Under the pieces are notes generated by a model. It ran no database searches and was not told the origin of the DNA. It saw nothing but the letters and a program-made list of their open reading frames with translations. The translations under genes were made by a program, and so were the position numbers. A stretch of 64,000 bases of DNA, taken from contig CM041465.1 in assembly GCA_023213395.1 (NCBI GenBank), positions 182,411,741 to 182,475,740 of the forward strand. The letters run 5' to 3'. The DNA comes from Cycas panzhihuaensis (Eukaryota; Cycadophyta). This document shows positions 43,301 through 53,760 of this stretch, one piece after another; position 1 is the first letter of the stretch; the number at the start of each line of letters is the position of its first letter.

Positions 43301-43840
43301 ACAACAACATCCTTCTGGGCAAAGAGGACATGTTACAAATGTAGTAGGGGTTCCACCTGTTGAGATAGCAATGAAACTCTTCGTTGCTGCATATAAAATG
43401 AGGTTTGATGCACATAAAGTTTGGTTCATTGATTCTGGTGCATAAAGACACATGGTTGGAATGGTTTATGAGATGTGGGAAGTCAATCAGAAAGTCACCA
43501 TGAGAGATGATTCAGATCTGGAGGCATTGGAGTTGGAAACATATCCTTTGTCATGCCAAATGGAGAGAGGTAATACTTGGAGAATGTGTGGTATGTGCCT
43601 AATCTGAAGGCCAATCTTATTTCAGTAGGTGAAATTGGACAACAGAACATGACTATAATGTTTGCAGAGGATAGTGCACGATCTGAAACAAACAGAACAA
43701 GGTTGCAGCTAAAGGGATTAGAGATAATAATTCGTATAAACTACAAGGCCATTATGAAGTACAAAGAGCATTCATTTCTATATCTCCAAAACAAAAGCTG
43801 TGACATGAACGATGGGACACTTGAACTGCTTTAGTCTTTA
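43301..43840 (+). pseudogene. Protease of H
   Basis: KVWFIDSGA is readable at about 43417-43443 and is followed directly by a TAA. This D-S-G is one of the few intact protease triads here. LENVWYVPNLKANLISVGEI, QQNMTIMFAED (43577-43680) is the core and flap region. Frame changes surround it. Confidence 0.75.
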
Positions 43841-45110
43841 GTTGATGCATGAATTGAGAATGGTGCATGGTCTTCCTAAAATCAATGCTAAAGATTGTAT
43901 GTGTGAATTTTGCATTTTTGGCAAACAACATAGAGAATCCTTTTTGAAGGAGGAGGCATGGAGTTCTAGAGAGAAACTTGGATTATGTCACTCGGATATT
44001 TGTGGACCAATGCTAGTTGTATCGCTTGGAGGAGTGAGGTATTTTATCACTTTCATTGATGACTTTTTGGAAAGTCTAAGTGTTTCTATTGAGGGAGAAA
44101 TCTCAAGCCTTTACTTGTTTCAAATGGTTTAGGGAATTGGTTGAGAATTAAAATGGTCACAAAATAGAAGATTTTGTGAATTGATAATGTTGGAAAATAC
44201 ACTTGAAATGAGTTTAATCAATTTTGCAAGGATCATGGGATCAAGAGGTAGTTTGCTATTGCCTACACACCTCAGTCGAACGGAGTTGTTGAGCGGATGA
44301 AAAGAACCATGGTTGAAAAAGAGGAATCTATTATGAAATGCAAGGATGTTGTTAGAGTATAATGTTTAATGTTAAATGTGTCCAAGTAAAATGTGTTATA
44401 GGGTCAGTAGTCATAGTCCAAAGTATTAGGGTCCAAGGGTCATTCATTATTATAATATTATGTGGGAAGATAGAAGCTCATTGGTTAGTTAGTTGGTGTA
44501 ATGTCATTGGCTAGGTTAGAGGTATTTGTCCCACATGCATCACATCTCTTGTATGTTCTCCCACCTATTTTGTATGTAAAGGTGGTTGAGGTAGTGTATG
44601 TAATCAAGTCATCATTAAGACTCATGTTGAGTCTATGATGCATGAATGTTTTGATGTTATCTTATTTGTGTTATGTTAATACAAGCTTTGTTTTGTTTAT
44701 TGATATTGTTGGATGTTGATGTTGGTGATGAATACTTTCCATGTTAACATCTAACAGATGTTGCAAATTATTTATGGGCTAAAGTTATTAACATAGATGC
44801 TTATCTGATTAATAGAAGCACTACGAAGGTTGTTAGAGACAAAATGTCTAAGGAGGCTTGGATAGATAAGAAGCCAACTATTTGCCATTTGAGAGTTTGG
44901 GTGTACAACGTACATGCATACCCCAAAGGAGAAATGATGAAAGTTGGATGAGAAAAGCACCAAATGCATCCTCGTAGGATACACTTAAGAGACCAAAGCG
45001 TCTGAAGTTTACAAGTTGTTGACCAGGAGGGTCCACACAATTTGCATTGTTATCTTCAACGAAGATGATAAGACATATGTGGATTCAATCAATGTTGAGG
45101 AGTAGCCTGA
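43841..45110 (+). pseudogene. Integrase of H, interrupted by a solo LTR
   Basis: GAG-pre-integrase: MVHGLPKINAKDCMCEFCIF, GKQHRESF. The core begins CHSDICGPMLVVSLGGVRYF, ITFIDDF. A degraded segment follows (INDNVGKYT-like near 44178-44200) and then YTPQSNGVVERMKRTMVEKE (catalytic Glu present). The frame is cut by the LTR at 44350-44756 and resumes VANYLWAKVINIDAYLINRS, SKEAWIDKKPTICHLRVW. Stops throughout. Confidence 0.85.
44350..44756 (+). mobile_element. Solo B-type LTR inside H integrase
   Basis: TGTTAGAGTATAATGTTTAA .. AACATCTAACA, flanked by GATGT at 44345-44349 and 44757-44761. It is related to the LTRs of the LARD-like element and to 1511-1801. No internal sequence remains. Confidence 0.93.
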
Positions 45111-46100
45111 ATGTAGTTCTTTAAAGGTCATAGCTCAACTTGAAATTTAACAATTTGACATTGGTGAAATTGCAAAGATGGAATCGTTTGAATTCTGAGA
45201 GCCAAAGCCAGAGCCTAAGACTGAGTCTGAGCCTAAATCTAAAAGAACTCACACACTATCACCTCCATCTTCATAGAAAAATTTACCTTGGCAGTATTTG
45301 AAAACCATGGAGGATGTTGAAAAGTGGTTGCCTAATATAGAGGGCAAGCAAAATGCAACCTTTTGAGTAGGTGAATGTTGCTTTTATGGCATGAGTGTTA
45401 AGTGCAAATGAACCTTCCACTATTGAGGAGGCAATGAAAGAGCAAAAGTGGAATGATGCTATGGAGACTGAAATCTAGGTCGTTAAGAAGAGCCACACAT
45501 AGTACTTGGTTAAATTCTTGTTGGAAAGTATGCAATCTATTGTAAATGGATTTACAGGACCAAATATAAATCAAATGGATCTATAGATAAATACAATGCT
45601 AGACTTATAGTTAAAGGCTTCACATAGCAAGAAGGGATTGACTCCCAAGAAACGTTTGTTTTAGTTGTGAAGACGAATGCTATTTGATTCACTATGGCAA
45701 TAACTGCTCAGTTCAAATGGCATCTTTATCAGATGGATGCGAAAAGTGCATTTTTGAACAAAGATATAACATAAAAAGTTTACATGGAATAGTTGCCTGG
45801 CTTTTTGTAGAAATGTTAGGAGCACTTGGTATGCCAACTTAGAAAGGTCTTATATGGCCTAAAATAGGCTCTAAGAGCTTGGTATGAGAAAATTGATCAG
45901 TACTTTCTTAAAAATGGGTTTGGGAGATCTCTAATTGACTTAAATTTGTACATCAAAGTTTTGGATGGTAAAGTTATATTCGTGGTGTTGTACATTGATG
46001 ACTTGTTGATCATAGGTAATGGCATCGATATGATATCATATTTGTACACAAATTTGAGCCACATCTCCAAGATGACAGATTTGGGAACACTTCACTAAGT
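45111..46100 (+). pseudogene. Reverse transcriptase of H
   Basis: The linker with ENLPWQYLKTMEDVEKWLPN precedes RT. Visible blocks are YKARLIVKGFT.QEGID, WHLYQMDAKSAFLNKDIT, QLRKVLYGLK, ALRAWYEKIDQYFLKNGFG and FVVLYIDDLLIIGNG (active site YIDD retained). TAG codons at 45790, 45808, 45817 and others stand where Gln is conserved; TGA near 45687 stands for Arg. Confidence 0.87.
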
Positions 46101-46940
46101 CCTTAGAGTGGAAGTACGCCAAAGGCTTGATCGTGTTTTCATCTTGTAGGCAAAATACACTTGGAACATTCTTTAGAAATTCAGAATGGATGATTGCGAG
46201 TTTGCGTCTATCTCCATGGAGACAAGTTCCAAGTTAACTACAAAAGATGATGGAGCAAATGTTGATGCTACATTGTATATGCAATTGGTTGGTAGTCTAA
46301 TTTATTTGATTATATTTCATTTGTAGTTGGGATAGTGTCTAGGTTTATGATAGAGCCAAAATAGAGTCACTGGAAAGTTGCAAAAAGGATTCTTAAATAC
46401 TAGAAGGGCACATTATAGTATGGATTTGAATTTATACATAACAACAATTTCAAGTTGGAAGGATTCAAAGATTCTGATTGGGTTGGGTGTGTAGAAAGTA
46501 GGAGGTTGACTTCTGGTTACTATTTTAGTTTGGGATCAACTGAGGTGATTTGGAGCAGTAAGAAGCAACCCAACGTTATTCTTTCCTCAACTGAAGTAGA
46601 GTACATGGCTATAGTTGCAACAATTATAGAAGTCATCTAGTTATCGTAGATGTTTGGAGACATGGATTTATATCATCAAGAACCAACTAAGTTGTACTCT
46701 AACAATCAGAGTGCACTTAAGAATGCTAAAAACCTTGTGTTCCACACTCGCACCAAACATATTGAGGTGCACCATCACTTCATTAGATAATTGATCTAGA
46801 ACTAAGTAATCAAGATGGTGTATAGGTCTACAAAGGCACAATTGGTTGACATCTTTACCAAACCACTTGCTCAAGGAAAATTTTAGATGTTTAGGGATGG
46901 TTTAGGTGTTAGAATTAATAATGTAAACATTAAGGTGGGG
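46101..46940 (+). pseudogene. RNase H and 3' end of H pol
   Basis: LGTLH.VLRVEVRQRLDRVF, MDDCEFASISMETSSKL, then EGFKDSDWVGCVESRRLTSG, YYFSLGSTEVIWSSKKQPNV, ILSSTEVEYMAIVA, YSNNQSALKNAKNLVFHTRT and the terminal LVDIFTKPLAQGKF. The domain order is complete, with TAG at 46147 and 46174 and others. The purine tract before the LTR follows at 46931-46940. Confidence 0.87.
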
Positions 46941-47244
46941 TGTTGAAGAATTTAATGTTTACTAGGATCATAACTTTGAGTTATGAGTCTCCCCCCTTTA
47001 TGAGTTGTACCCTAGGATTTTTATTATTGTTGTGTTGGAATAGTGAGTCATTGGGGGTTACTCAACATTCCACACAAGTGTCATTTTAGGTGATTGTAAA
47101 TATTCCTTTGTAGTTTATATGCACATTGATTGTGCATTGAAGTTTTAATGAAAATGAGATGAATTAAGTATATTTTAGAAACTAAATTTTTGTGTGTATT
47201 TTTTGTCTATCCATCTCAATTAGATCTTGGTTTGAATGTCAACA
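46941..47244 (+). repeat. 3' LTR of H (304 bp)
   Basis: TGTTGAAGAATTTAATG .. ATGTCAACA, then ATTAT. Colinear with 40098-40402 with scattered differences. Confidence 0.9.
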
Positions 47245-47897
47245 ATTATTGCCTTCTATCCATCCATCTTTGTTTGTCTTTAGGTCTCATATGTGCCTCT
47301 TATCCTATGAATTTATGATCAAATCAATGCTTATAATTCCATAAATAATTTGAAGCTATCTTTCTTGTCAAAGCAATAAGTTGAATTTTGTGATGATATA
47401 CTTGAGTAGCAACTTATATCCAATTTCTTAAATATTGAGTTTGATGTACAAATCATGGTCTTGGATCTTCAACAATGTTGATTATTTGCTTCAATGGGTC
47501 TTTTGTTGGTTTGGATCATTTGCTATTTGTTCGACTTCACTACACTGATCTACCATGGGTAATAGTTATTAGTCTTCTTTGATGGTTCTTTTGGCTTTAG
47601 ACATCTCTATGCTAGTTTAATCTTGGTTTTGTCTCATATGGGTCTACTATATATGGATTTGCCATGATATGGGTTCTTACAAACTTAATGCATAATTAAT
47701 TAAGTATTAAAAGGTGTATCTGAGGGTCATGTCTTCTCAAAAGGACACTAAAACGTATATAAATATATGCATTGACATTGTAACATTCATCATTTATTTT
47801 TATTAATCTATTATTGATTTTTGGACTATTGGACACTTTAGTGTTTTACCTATGCTCGCGTGTTTTGTCTTGAAATTATGAACGTTGGTTCATAACA
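47245..47897 (+). mobile_element. Probable old LTR ending next to a primer site (left edge unknown)
   Basis: GGTTCATAACA ends at 47897. Two bases later 47900-47911 reads TGGTATTAGAGC, one mismatch from the initiator-Met primer site. CGTATATAAATATATGC near 47755 is TATA-like. This is the right edge of an LTR of otherwise unknown family. No internal genes follow. Confidence 0.55.
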
Positions 47898-49040
47898 AGT
47901 GGTATTAGAGCGGTCAATACTTGACTACGTGGCACCAATACTTTTTCTCTCTAGGTTCATTTCAAGCTTGTCATTTGTATTGGATTTGCGCTCTCTTGCT
48001 TTTAGTTTCCTTCCGTTGCTTGCATTCCTATTACACTTTATCTACTATTTCATTCTCTATTCAAGGGTCTTTGTTTGTTCATTTTTTCCCCCTTACGGTG
48101 TCTCTGTGTAGTCCATTGCATCCTATTTCTACCAACTCTTTTTGTGGTGGTCTTCTCCTACTTGCCTTGTTTTTGGATAATTCTGCATGTTGTGCATCCT
48201 AGAATTTTTGTAGCCATTTACCCTTATTTCCATGTTGATCTCTCTAAGCTTAATCCATTTCGACACCCCTCTCTTACCTTTCATCATTTTCTAGCATGCC
48301 ATGCTCTGTTTCATCCCTGTCAAAACCATTATATCCCTCGTAGTTATGCCAAATAACAAGCTCTGTGCACTTCCACTCCCTCTCTAGCTGCATCGTCTCG
48401 TCTCCATGCTCTATTCCTTGCTTTTCTCATTCTTGTCTTCGCCAAAGGCGTATGTAGTGTCGGGTTTGGCATCTCCATTTGGCTTCATATATCACAATGA
48501 ATTTAGTTGTGAATATACAGTCGTGATATACTACAACGAATTTAACCGTGAAATATCACAACAAATTTAGCCATGACATGCCTCTGGATGTTGACAATTG
48601 ATAGCATCATGTGATATACAACCCTAGTTGCTTGTTCTTTGTCCATGATTTGCAACATCTCAGGAGGTGCAAGGGAAGTCAAAATTCACCATAATAAACA
48701 TTTACCATATGTCAAACAAAAGTCAAATAGAGAGTCAAATGATGCCACCAATTGGAGACAGAATTCAAAACAAAAACTAATCAAAACTTTGACTTACAAA
48801 AGAAAATTTAAACTCTATTAAAAACCAATTGAAGTCTTCCCCCTTGTTGAAGAGCCATTATCATATGCGTTTTGGCATGTAGTTGATAACTAAGCAATAA
48901 GGAGCTTAAGTTAATTTATTGTTTTTTCGTTGTAGTTTTGCACCCTTCAGTGCTTGAACTAGAACAAAACTCTATTGGCAACTCAAAATTTGGTGTTATC
49001 AATTTCATTGGGATTCTAACTCGGAGGGCTACAAAATGAA
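47898..49040. other. Gene-free stretch after primer-site remnant
   Basis: It is pyrimidine-rich to 48350. Three degenerate copies of a TATCACAACGAATTTAGCCGTGA-like unit lie at 48489-48576 (unit shown is an approximation across copies). No gene is supported. Confidence 0.45.
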
Positions 49041-49045
49041 CATAT

Positions 49046-49562
49046 TGTGAAAAATGGCCTAATGGCCTTACAATCCCAAGTCTAGAAGCTAGGTTCACTC
49101 TAGTTCTAGAAAGCAACAAATGCTAAACAAGTATGAAACTCTAAGATGAAACATGAGCAAGATAAAGCATGAAAAGAAGGAGCAAGAAAATGATACCAAA
49201 GATGAAGGGTTGGAATTGGTCCAACCTCCAAATGAATAACAGTTTGATTAGCAAACTGTCAGCATAACAATACAGCTCCAACTCTATATGAGAACAATGA
49301 GGAGAGGTCTCATTATATAGAGTGAAAGGAGAGACCTAAGGTACATGCCTTGCATGTAGGACATGTGTCCTTTTAGGGCTCTCAAGTGAGCAAAAGTGCA
49401 TGGGGGTCCATTTGACCCTTTAGTGACAATGTTGTGTCACTAGAAAGAATGTGGGCATGCACTTTATCGCTTAAGTTATAAGTCACCCTTAAAATACAAA
49501 AGTACAAATATTACATGAAAAATAAAGTACATAATCTTAACATGTAAACATAAGGTTTAACA
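49046..49562 (-). repeat. 3' LTR of K (517 bp)
   Basis: TGTTAAACCTTATG .. TTTTTCACA on the minus strand. Relative to the 5' LTR it lacks 34 bases containing the palindrome of 56382-56411. The deletion end-points fall in short AAGG repeats. Confidence 0.95.
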
Positions 49563-49584
49563 CCTCCCCTTACTGTTTACAATG

Positions 49585-49953
49585 TTAAGTTGGACCCCTA
49601 GACCCTCTAAATTTTACAAATTTTTCTCTACCAAGTGGCTTGGTAAAGATATCTGCTGTTTGCTGTTCTATTGGTTGATATTGAAGGTTGATCTCACCAC
49701 TTTGCACATGCTCTCTGATGAAGTGATGATGAACCTTAATGTGTTTGGTCCTTGCATGAAATACAGGATTCTTGGCCAGCTTGAGGACACTTTGATTATC
49801 GCAATAAATCCTGGTGGGGTGATTCTGCTCAAGTCCAAGTTCCCCAACAATCCGTCGTAGCCAGATAGCTTCACAAGCTGCGGTGACTGTAGCTTTGTAC
49901 TCTGCTTCGGTGGAGGACAAGGTAACATTGGGTTGCTTCTTGCAACTCCACAA
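49585..49953 (-). pseudogene. RNase H end of K pol
   Basis: MWSCKKQPNVTLSSTEAEYK, RRIVGELGLEQNHPTRIYCD, NQSVLKLAKNPVFHARTKHI and the terminal QQTADIFTKPLGREKF are clean and uninterrupted in one frame. This is the best-preserved RNase H end in the window, followed by the polypurine tract. Confidence 0.92.
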
Positions 49954-50019
49954 AACAACTGCTGAACCAAGGGAAAAATAGTATCCCGAGGTTGATCTCT
50001 TGCTATCCTGGCAACTTGC

Positions 50020-50935
50020 TCAATCGGAATTTGAGAATTCTTCTAGAGTGAAGTTCTCATCATGTGCATACTCAAGGCCATGTTGCAATGTGCCTTTGAT
50101 GTATTTAAGTATGCGTTTAGCTGCATTCCAATGTTTCTGATTAGGTTGAGATATGTATCGTGAACAAATCCCAACTGCAAATGAAATATCCGGTCGAGTG
50201 TTGGTGAGATAAATGAGGCTACCAATCAACCGCTTCGGAAGAGTGGGATCTGCAGGTGTAACTTCCTCATTGAGAGTAAGCTTAGTTCCATTCTCCATGG
50301 GTGTAGGTGCTGGCTTGCAATCGTGCATCCTGAATCGCTGCAAAATGTCCCAAGAATATTTCGCTTGGGAGATGAAGATATAGCCTGGCTGTTGCCATAC
50401 CTCAAAGCCTAAGAAATAATGGAGAGGTCCAAGATCTGTCATCTCGAAACTTCTCTTCAAGTCATCCTGGAGAATGTGTATCATCTTAGTGTCATTGGAG
50501 AATGTGTATCATCTTAGTGTCATTGCCAATGATCACTAAGTCATCTACATACAAGACAATAAAAATGGCATGGTTCTTTTCATGTTTGATGTATAGGTTA
50601 GGATCTGAAGTAGATCGATGAAACCCATGTCTCAAGAAGTAATCATCGATCTTTGAGTACCATGCTCTTGGAGCTTGTTTCAAGCCATATAATGCCTTTT
50701 TTAGGCGACATACTAAATGCTCCTTGCCTTGTACCTTGTAACGGGGAGGTTGCTCCAAGTATACCTCCTCCTGAAGATCGCCATTAAGAAAGGCGCTCTT
50801 CACGTCCATCTGAAAGACTGGCCATTTGCATTGAGCTACTAAGGCCAAGATGAGTCTAATGGTATTCATATTAGCTACTGGTGCAAAAGTTTCCTCGTAG
50901 TCTATGCCTTCCTTTTGTTTGAATCCTTTTGCCAC
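50020..50935 (-). pseudogene. Reverse transcriptase of K
   Basis: 50935-50492 reads [60 protein letters not shown] and [18 protein letters not shown] (active site intact). 50484-50020 continues FEMTDLGPLHYFLGFEVWQQ to TRPDISFAVGICSR. The two frames are separated by a 28-base tandem duplication (50469-50524), without which they would join in phase. A further frameshift near 50020 separates RNase H. Confidence 0.93.
50469..50524. repeat. 28-bp tandem duplication in K RT
   Basis: GGAGAATGTGTATCATCTTA.. is present twice exactly at 50469-50496 and 50497-50524, shifting the frame by one just after the YVDD block. Confidence 0.97.
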
Positions 50936-51462
50936 AAGGTGGGCTTTCTGCCGCTTAAGTGTACCATCAAAATGGAATTTGGTCTTGTAGACCCATTTGC
51001 AACTGATTGCCTATTTGTGTTTAGGCAATTCGACCAAATCCCAAGTACCATTCTTTTCAATAGAATGGATTTTTCAGCCATGGTAGCCTTCCAATTTTCA
51101 TTTTTAGAAGCCTCCTCAAAGGTGGAAGGCTCATTAACACATAGCACTTCAGCCATAAGTGCAAAATTGGTCTGTTGCCTGTATTTTGATGGACGTTTTC
51201 CTTCAATGATGTGGCTGTCCTGTACTGTTTGAGTATACCATTTTGGTAACTTTTGAATTGATGTGACTTGAACCTCAAGATCTTCTTGCCTAAGTGGTTG
51301 ATCAACAGAAGATGTGCTAGGATTAAGTGGAGCTAAATCAGAAGATGTGGACGGTCCAGCAGGTGCAGATGATGTACATGGAGTAGAAGATCGAGAGGGA
51401 AGGAAAGCCTCAACAATCCTTTTGCCTTTGTCAATGGGGAGTTGCATGGATGCTGTTTGCAA
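50902..51462 (-). pseudogene. Integrase-RT linker of K
   Basis: A Ser/Pro/Thr-rich spacer (AFLPSRSSTPCTSSAPAGPS) then VTSIQKLPKWYTQTVQDSHI and QQTNFALMAEVLCVNEPSTF, followed by [24 protein letters not shown] sequence in the next frame. This is the usual low-complexity connector between copia integrase and RT. Confidence 0.8.
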
Positions 51463-51488
51463 CTCCTTATGATTGTCTTCAACAAAGA

Positions 51489-52136
51489 TTACATCTCTTG
51501 AGAGATGCTTTTTTTTTTTTCAATGGGATCATACAACTTGTAGGCTTTGCTATGAATGGCATAACCTACAAAGATGCATTTTAGACTATGTTTGTCTAAT
51601 TTTGTTCTTTGTTGGTCAGGGATGTGCATATAAGCAGTGCACCCAAAAGTCCTCAAATGGCTGACAGTTGGCTTTTTGCCAGACCATGCCTCATCAGGTG
51701 TGATATCAATGACTGCTGTAGTTGGACTTTGATTTGCCACATAGGCAGCTGTGTGGAATGTCTCTGCCCAGTAAGCTCGAGTGAGTCCTTTTGCATGCAT
51801 TATTGCTTTGGCTTTATTAGCCAAAGTTCTATTCATTCTTTCGGAGACTCTATTTTGTTGAGGAGTGTGAGGAATAGTAAGCTGCCTCCGAATGCCATTA
51901 TCCTTGCAGAATTGGGTGAATTCATTTGAAGTAAATTCACCTCCATTGTTTGTCCTTAATGTTTTGATAGATTGGTTAGACTGGTTCTCCACTTCAAGCT
52001 TGAATTCTTTGAACTTTGAAAATGCTTCAGACTTGTGCTTAATGAAGTAGACCCAGACTTTATGAGAAAAGTCATCAATGAAGGAGATGTAGTACAAAGT
52101 TCCTCCAAAGGATGCGGTGGACATAGGTCCACACAA
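51489..52136 (-). pseudogene. Integrase of K
   Basis: MCGPMSTASFGGTLYYISFI starts the core. The second catalytic segment reads TLRTNNGGEFTSNEF, where the catalytic Asp of TDNGGE is Asn (codon 51948-51950). HTPQQNRVSERMNRTLANKA carries the catalytic Glu. DEAWSGKKPTVSHLRTFGCT and KCIFVGYAIHSKAYKLYDP complete it. A 215-codon open frame, but catalytically dead at one Asp. Confidence 0.93.
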
Positions 52137-52151
52137 ATCTGAGTGTACCAG

Positions 52152-52352
52152 CTACAAAGGATGCGATGCACGCCAAGCTTTGCCTTTAGGGAAAGGCAAG
52201 CGATGTTGTGTCCCCATTATGCATGCTTCACAAAGGCATTTTGTGCCATATATCTTTGGAAGCCCATGTACCATGTTTTTGTTTATCATCTGCCTGAGAT
52301 TGTCTAAGCTCAAATGGCCTAGACGTTGATGCCAAAGTTGCATCTTGGACAA
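52152..52352 (-). pseudogene. GAG-pre-integrase domain of K
   Basis: LWHQRLGHLSLDNLRQMINK, then CLCEACIMGTQHRLPFPKGK: the H..H..C..C zinc-binding module that precedes copia integrases. A TAG near 52150 separates it from the LVHSDLCGPM start of the integrase core. Confidence 0.88.
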
Positions 52353-52355
52353 GTG

Positions 52356-52790
52356 TTAAGTGACAATAGAACCGGAGTAAGTAGAATCGAGTGTTATGTT
52401 ATTAGCATCCAATTTGTAGAGGCCATGATCCTCATATCTAACAGCTACTACTTGGTCATCTTTGTCACTTATTACACATTTCCCATTTTTGAACAAGATG
52501 CTCATCTGTTGCTTGTCCAATTTGCTAACAGATAGCAAGCTCTTCTCCATAGAAGGTATAAAGTAGGCATTGCCATTGGGAAATGAAGAGGAAGGATTAG
52601 AAGAAGAATGAAATGGAGCTATTGTGCCTATGCCAGAAATCTTGACAGATTGATTGTTGCCGAAGGTCACTGATCGACCTTGTCCTTCCTTGATGTCGCA
52701 AAGAAGTTTTTCACTCCCAGTCATGTGTTGTGTAGCTCTAGAATCAATGATCCAAGTTTCATCAACCTTGGATGATTGATAAGCACAAAA
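52356..52790 (-). pseudogene. Protease of K
   Basis: ETWIIDSRATQHMTGSEKLL: the D-S-G triad is D-S-R, with AGA at 52737-52739 where relatives have a GGN codon. FGNNQSVKISGIGTIAPFHS and YFIPSMEKSLLSVSKLDKQQ follow. Open from 52724 to 52356. The Gly loss should abolish activity. Confidence 0.9.
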
Positions 52791-53760
52791 TAGTTTGTCT
52801 TCATTTGCAAACTGATTGAAGTGGCATTGATTGCCACCTCTAAAATCCCCCCTTCCTCTTTGACCTCCTCGATAGGCACCTCGATTTGGTCGAGGGGCTT
52901 GCTGCTGCTGTTGTTGTTGGAATCTTTGTTGGAATTCTTGGACGTGGCGTTCTTTGTCTCGGATTTTGTTGACGTGGCTGCTGCTGCTGTTATCGTAGGT
53001 CTCCTTACTTCTTCCTACAATCAGGTGCTATATGGCCAACTTTGCCACAATAATGACACACAACATTGGTCTTTGAAGAACCAACGTTCATGCTCCCAAA
53101 CTGTTTTGACAGTGCAGGTTTGGGGTTCTGCTTGGCCTTTTGATTTGGCCGTGAATGCACTTGATGTTGATGGTTCGTCCTCATTATCCTTGGTGTAAAT
53201 TTGTTCTTCTTGAAGCAACAAGCTTTCAAGTTCATTAAATGACATTCTTTTGAGTGAACCCTCTCGTGTAGTAGAAGATATAAAGCCATTGTAGTCCTTT
53301 GGCAAAGCTTTGGTGATTGATGTTATAAGCTCATCTCTAGTTGTTGGACTACCTAGTGTATTCAATTCATTACATACCTCCTTGATGGAGGAAAGAAAAG
53401 CCGACATAGGCTTGACAAACTTTACAGAATACAACTTGGCTTTTACCATCAAAATGCGAGCTTCATCTCGCCTTTCATACAAAGAGGACAAAATGTCCCA
53501 TACTTCCTTGGAAGTTTTTGCACATATAATATTTTGATCTACATTTACATCAACCATCATATGAAGGAATGCCAAAGCGATTTCATCTTTGGCTTCCCAA
53601 GCAGCAACAAAAGCATCATTAGGTTGAACAGTTACATCACCATTGATAACAGGTACAGGTTGGGGTATCCTTCTAGAAACATAACCCCAAAATTCATTCA
53701 TTATCAAAAGATTCTGAGTGATCCTCTTCCATTCTTGATAGTTATCTTGTCATGTTAATC
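52791..53760 (-). pseudogene. gag of K
   Basis: NYQEWKRITQNLLIMNEFWG (53745-53690) starts the UBN2-type gag. VWDILSSLYERRDEARILMV, SIKEVCNELNTLGSPTTRDE and LITSITKALPKDYNGFISST follow in one 228-codon frame. After a frameshift near 53020-53290 comes the knuckle CHYCGKVGHIAPDC (53060-53010), an intact CCHC. A Gln/Arg-rich C-terminus leads to the protease. Confidence 0.9.

Larger units (their letters stand above)
40098..47244 (+). mobile_element. Copia element H (7.15 kb) containing two solo LTRs
   Basis: LTRs 40098-40402 and 46941-47244 are colinear. The flanking pentamers ATTAT (40093-40097 and 47245-47249) are identical. A purine tract GGTGGGG precedes the 3' LTR. Coding order is gag, protease, integrase, RT, RNase H. 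Two foreign LTRs with their own target duplications lie inside, at 41887-42420 and 44350-44756. All proteins are heavily interrupted by TAG and TGA codons. Confidence 0.93.

Noticed and set aside
43157-43453. Cys-rich minus-strand frames resembling a small secreted protein
   Set aside because: Antisense to the gag knuckle and protease start of copia H; the Cys richness comes from reading codons backwards.
47899-48356. Overlapping hydrophobic frames that could suggest a membrane protein
   Set aside because: Pyrimidine-rich DNA right after a primer site gives Phe/Leu/Ser-rich frames in all three phases; no motif or family resemblance.
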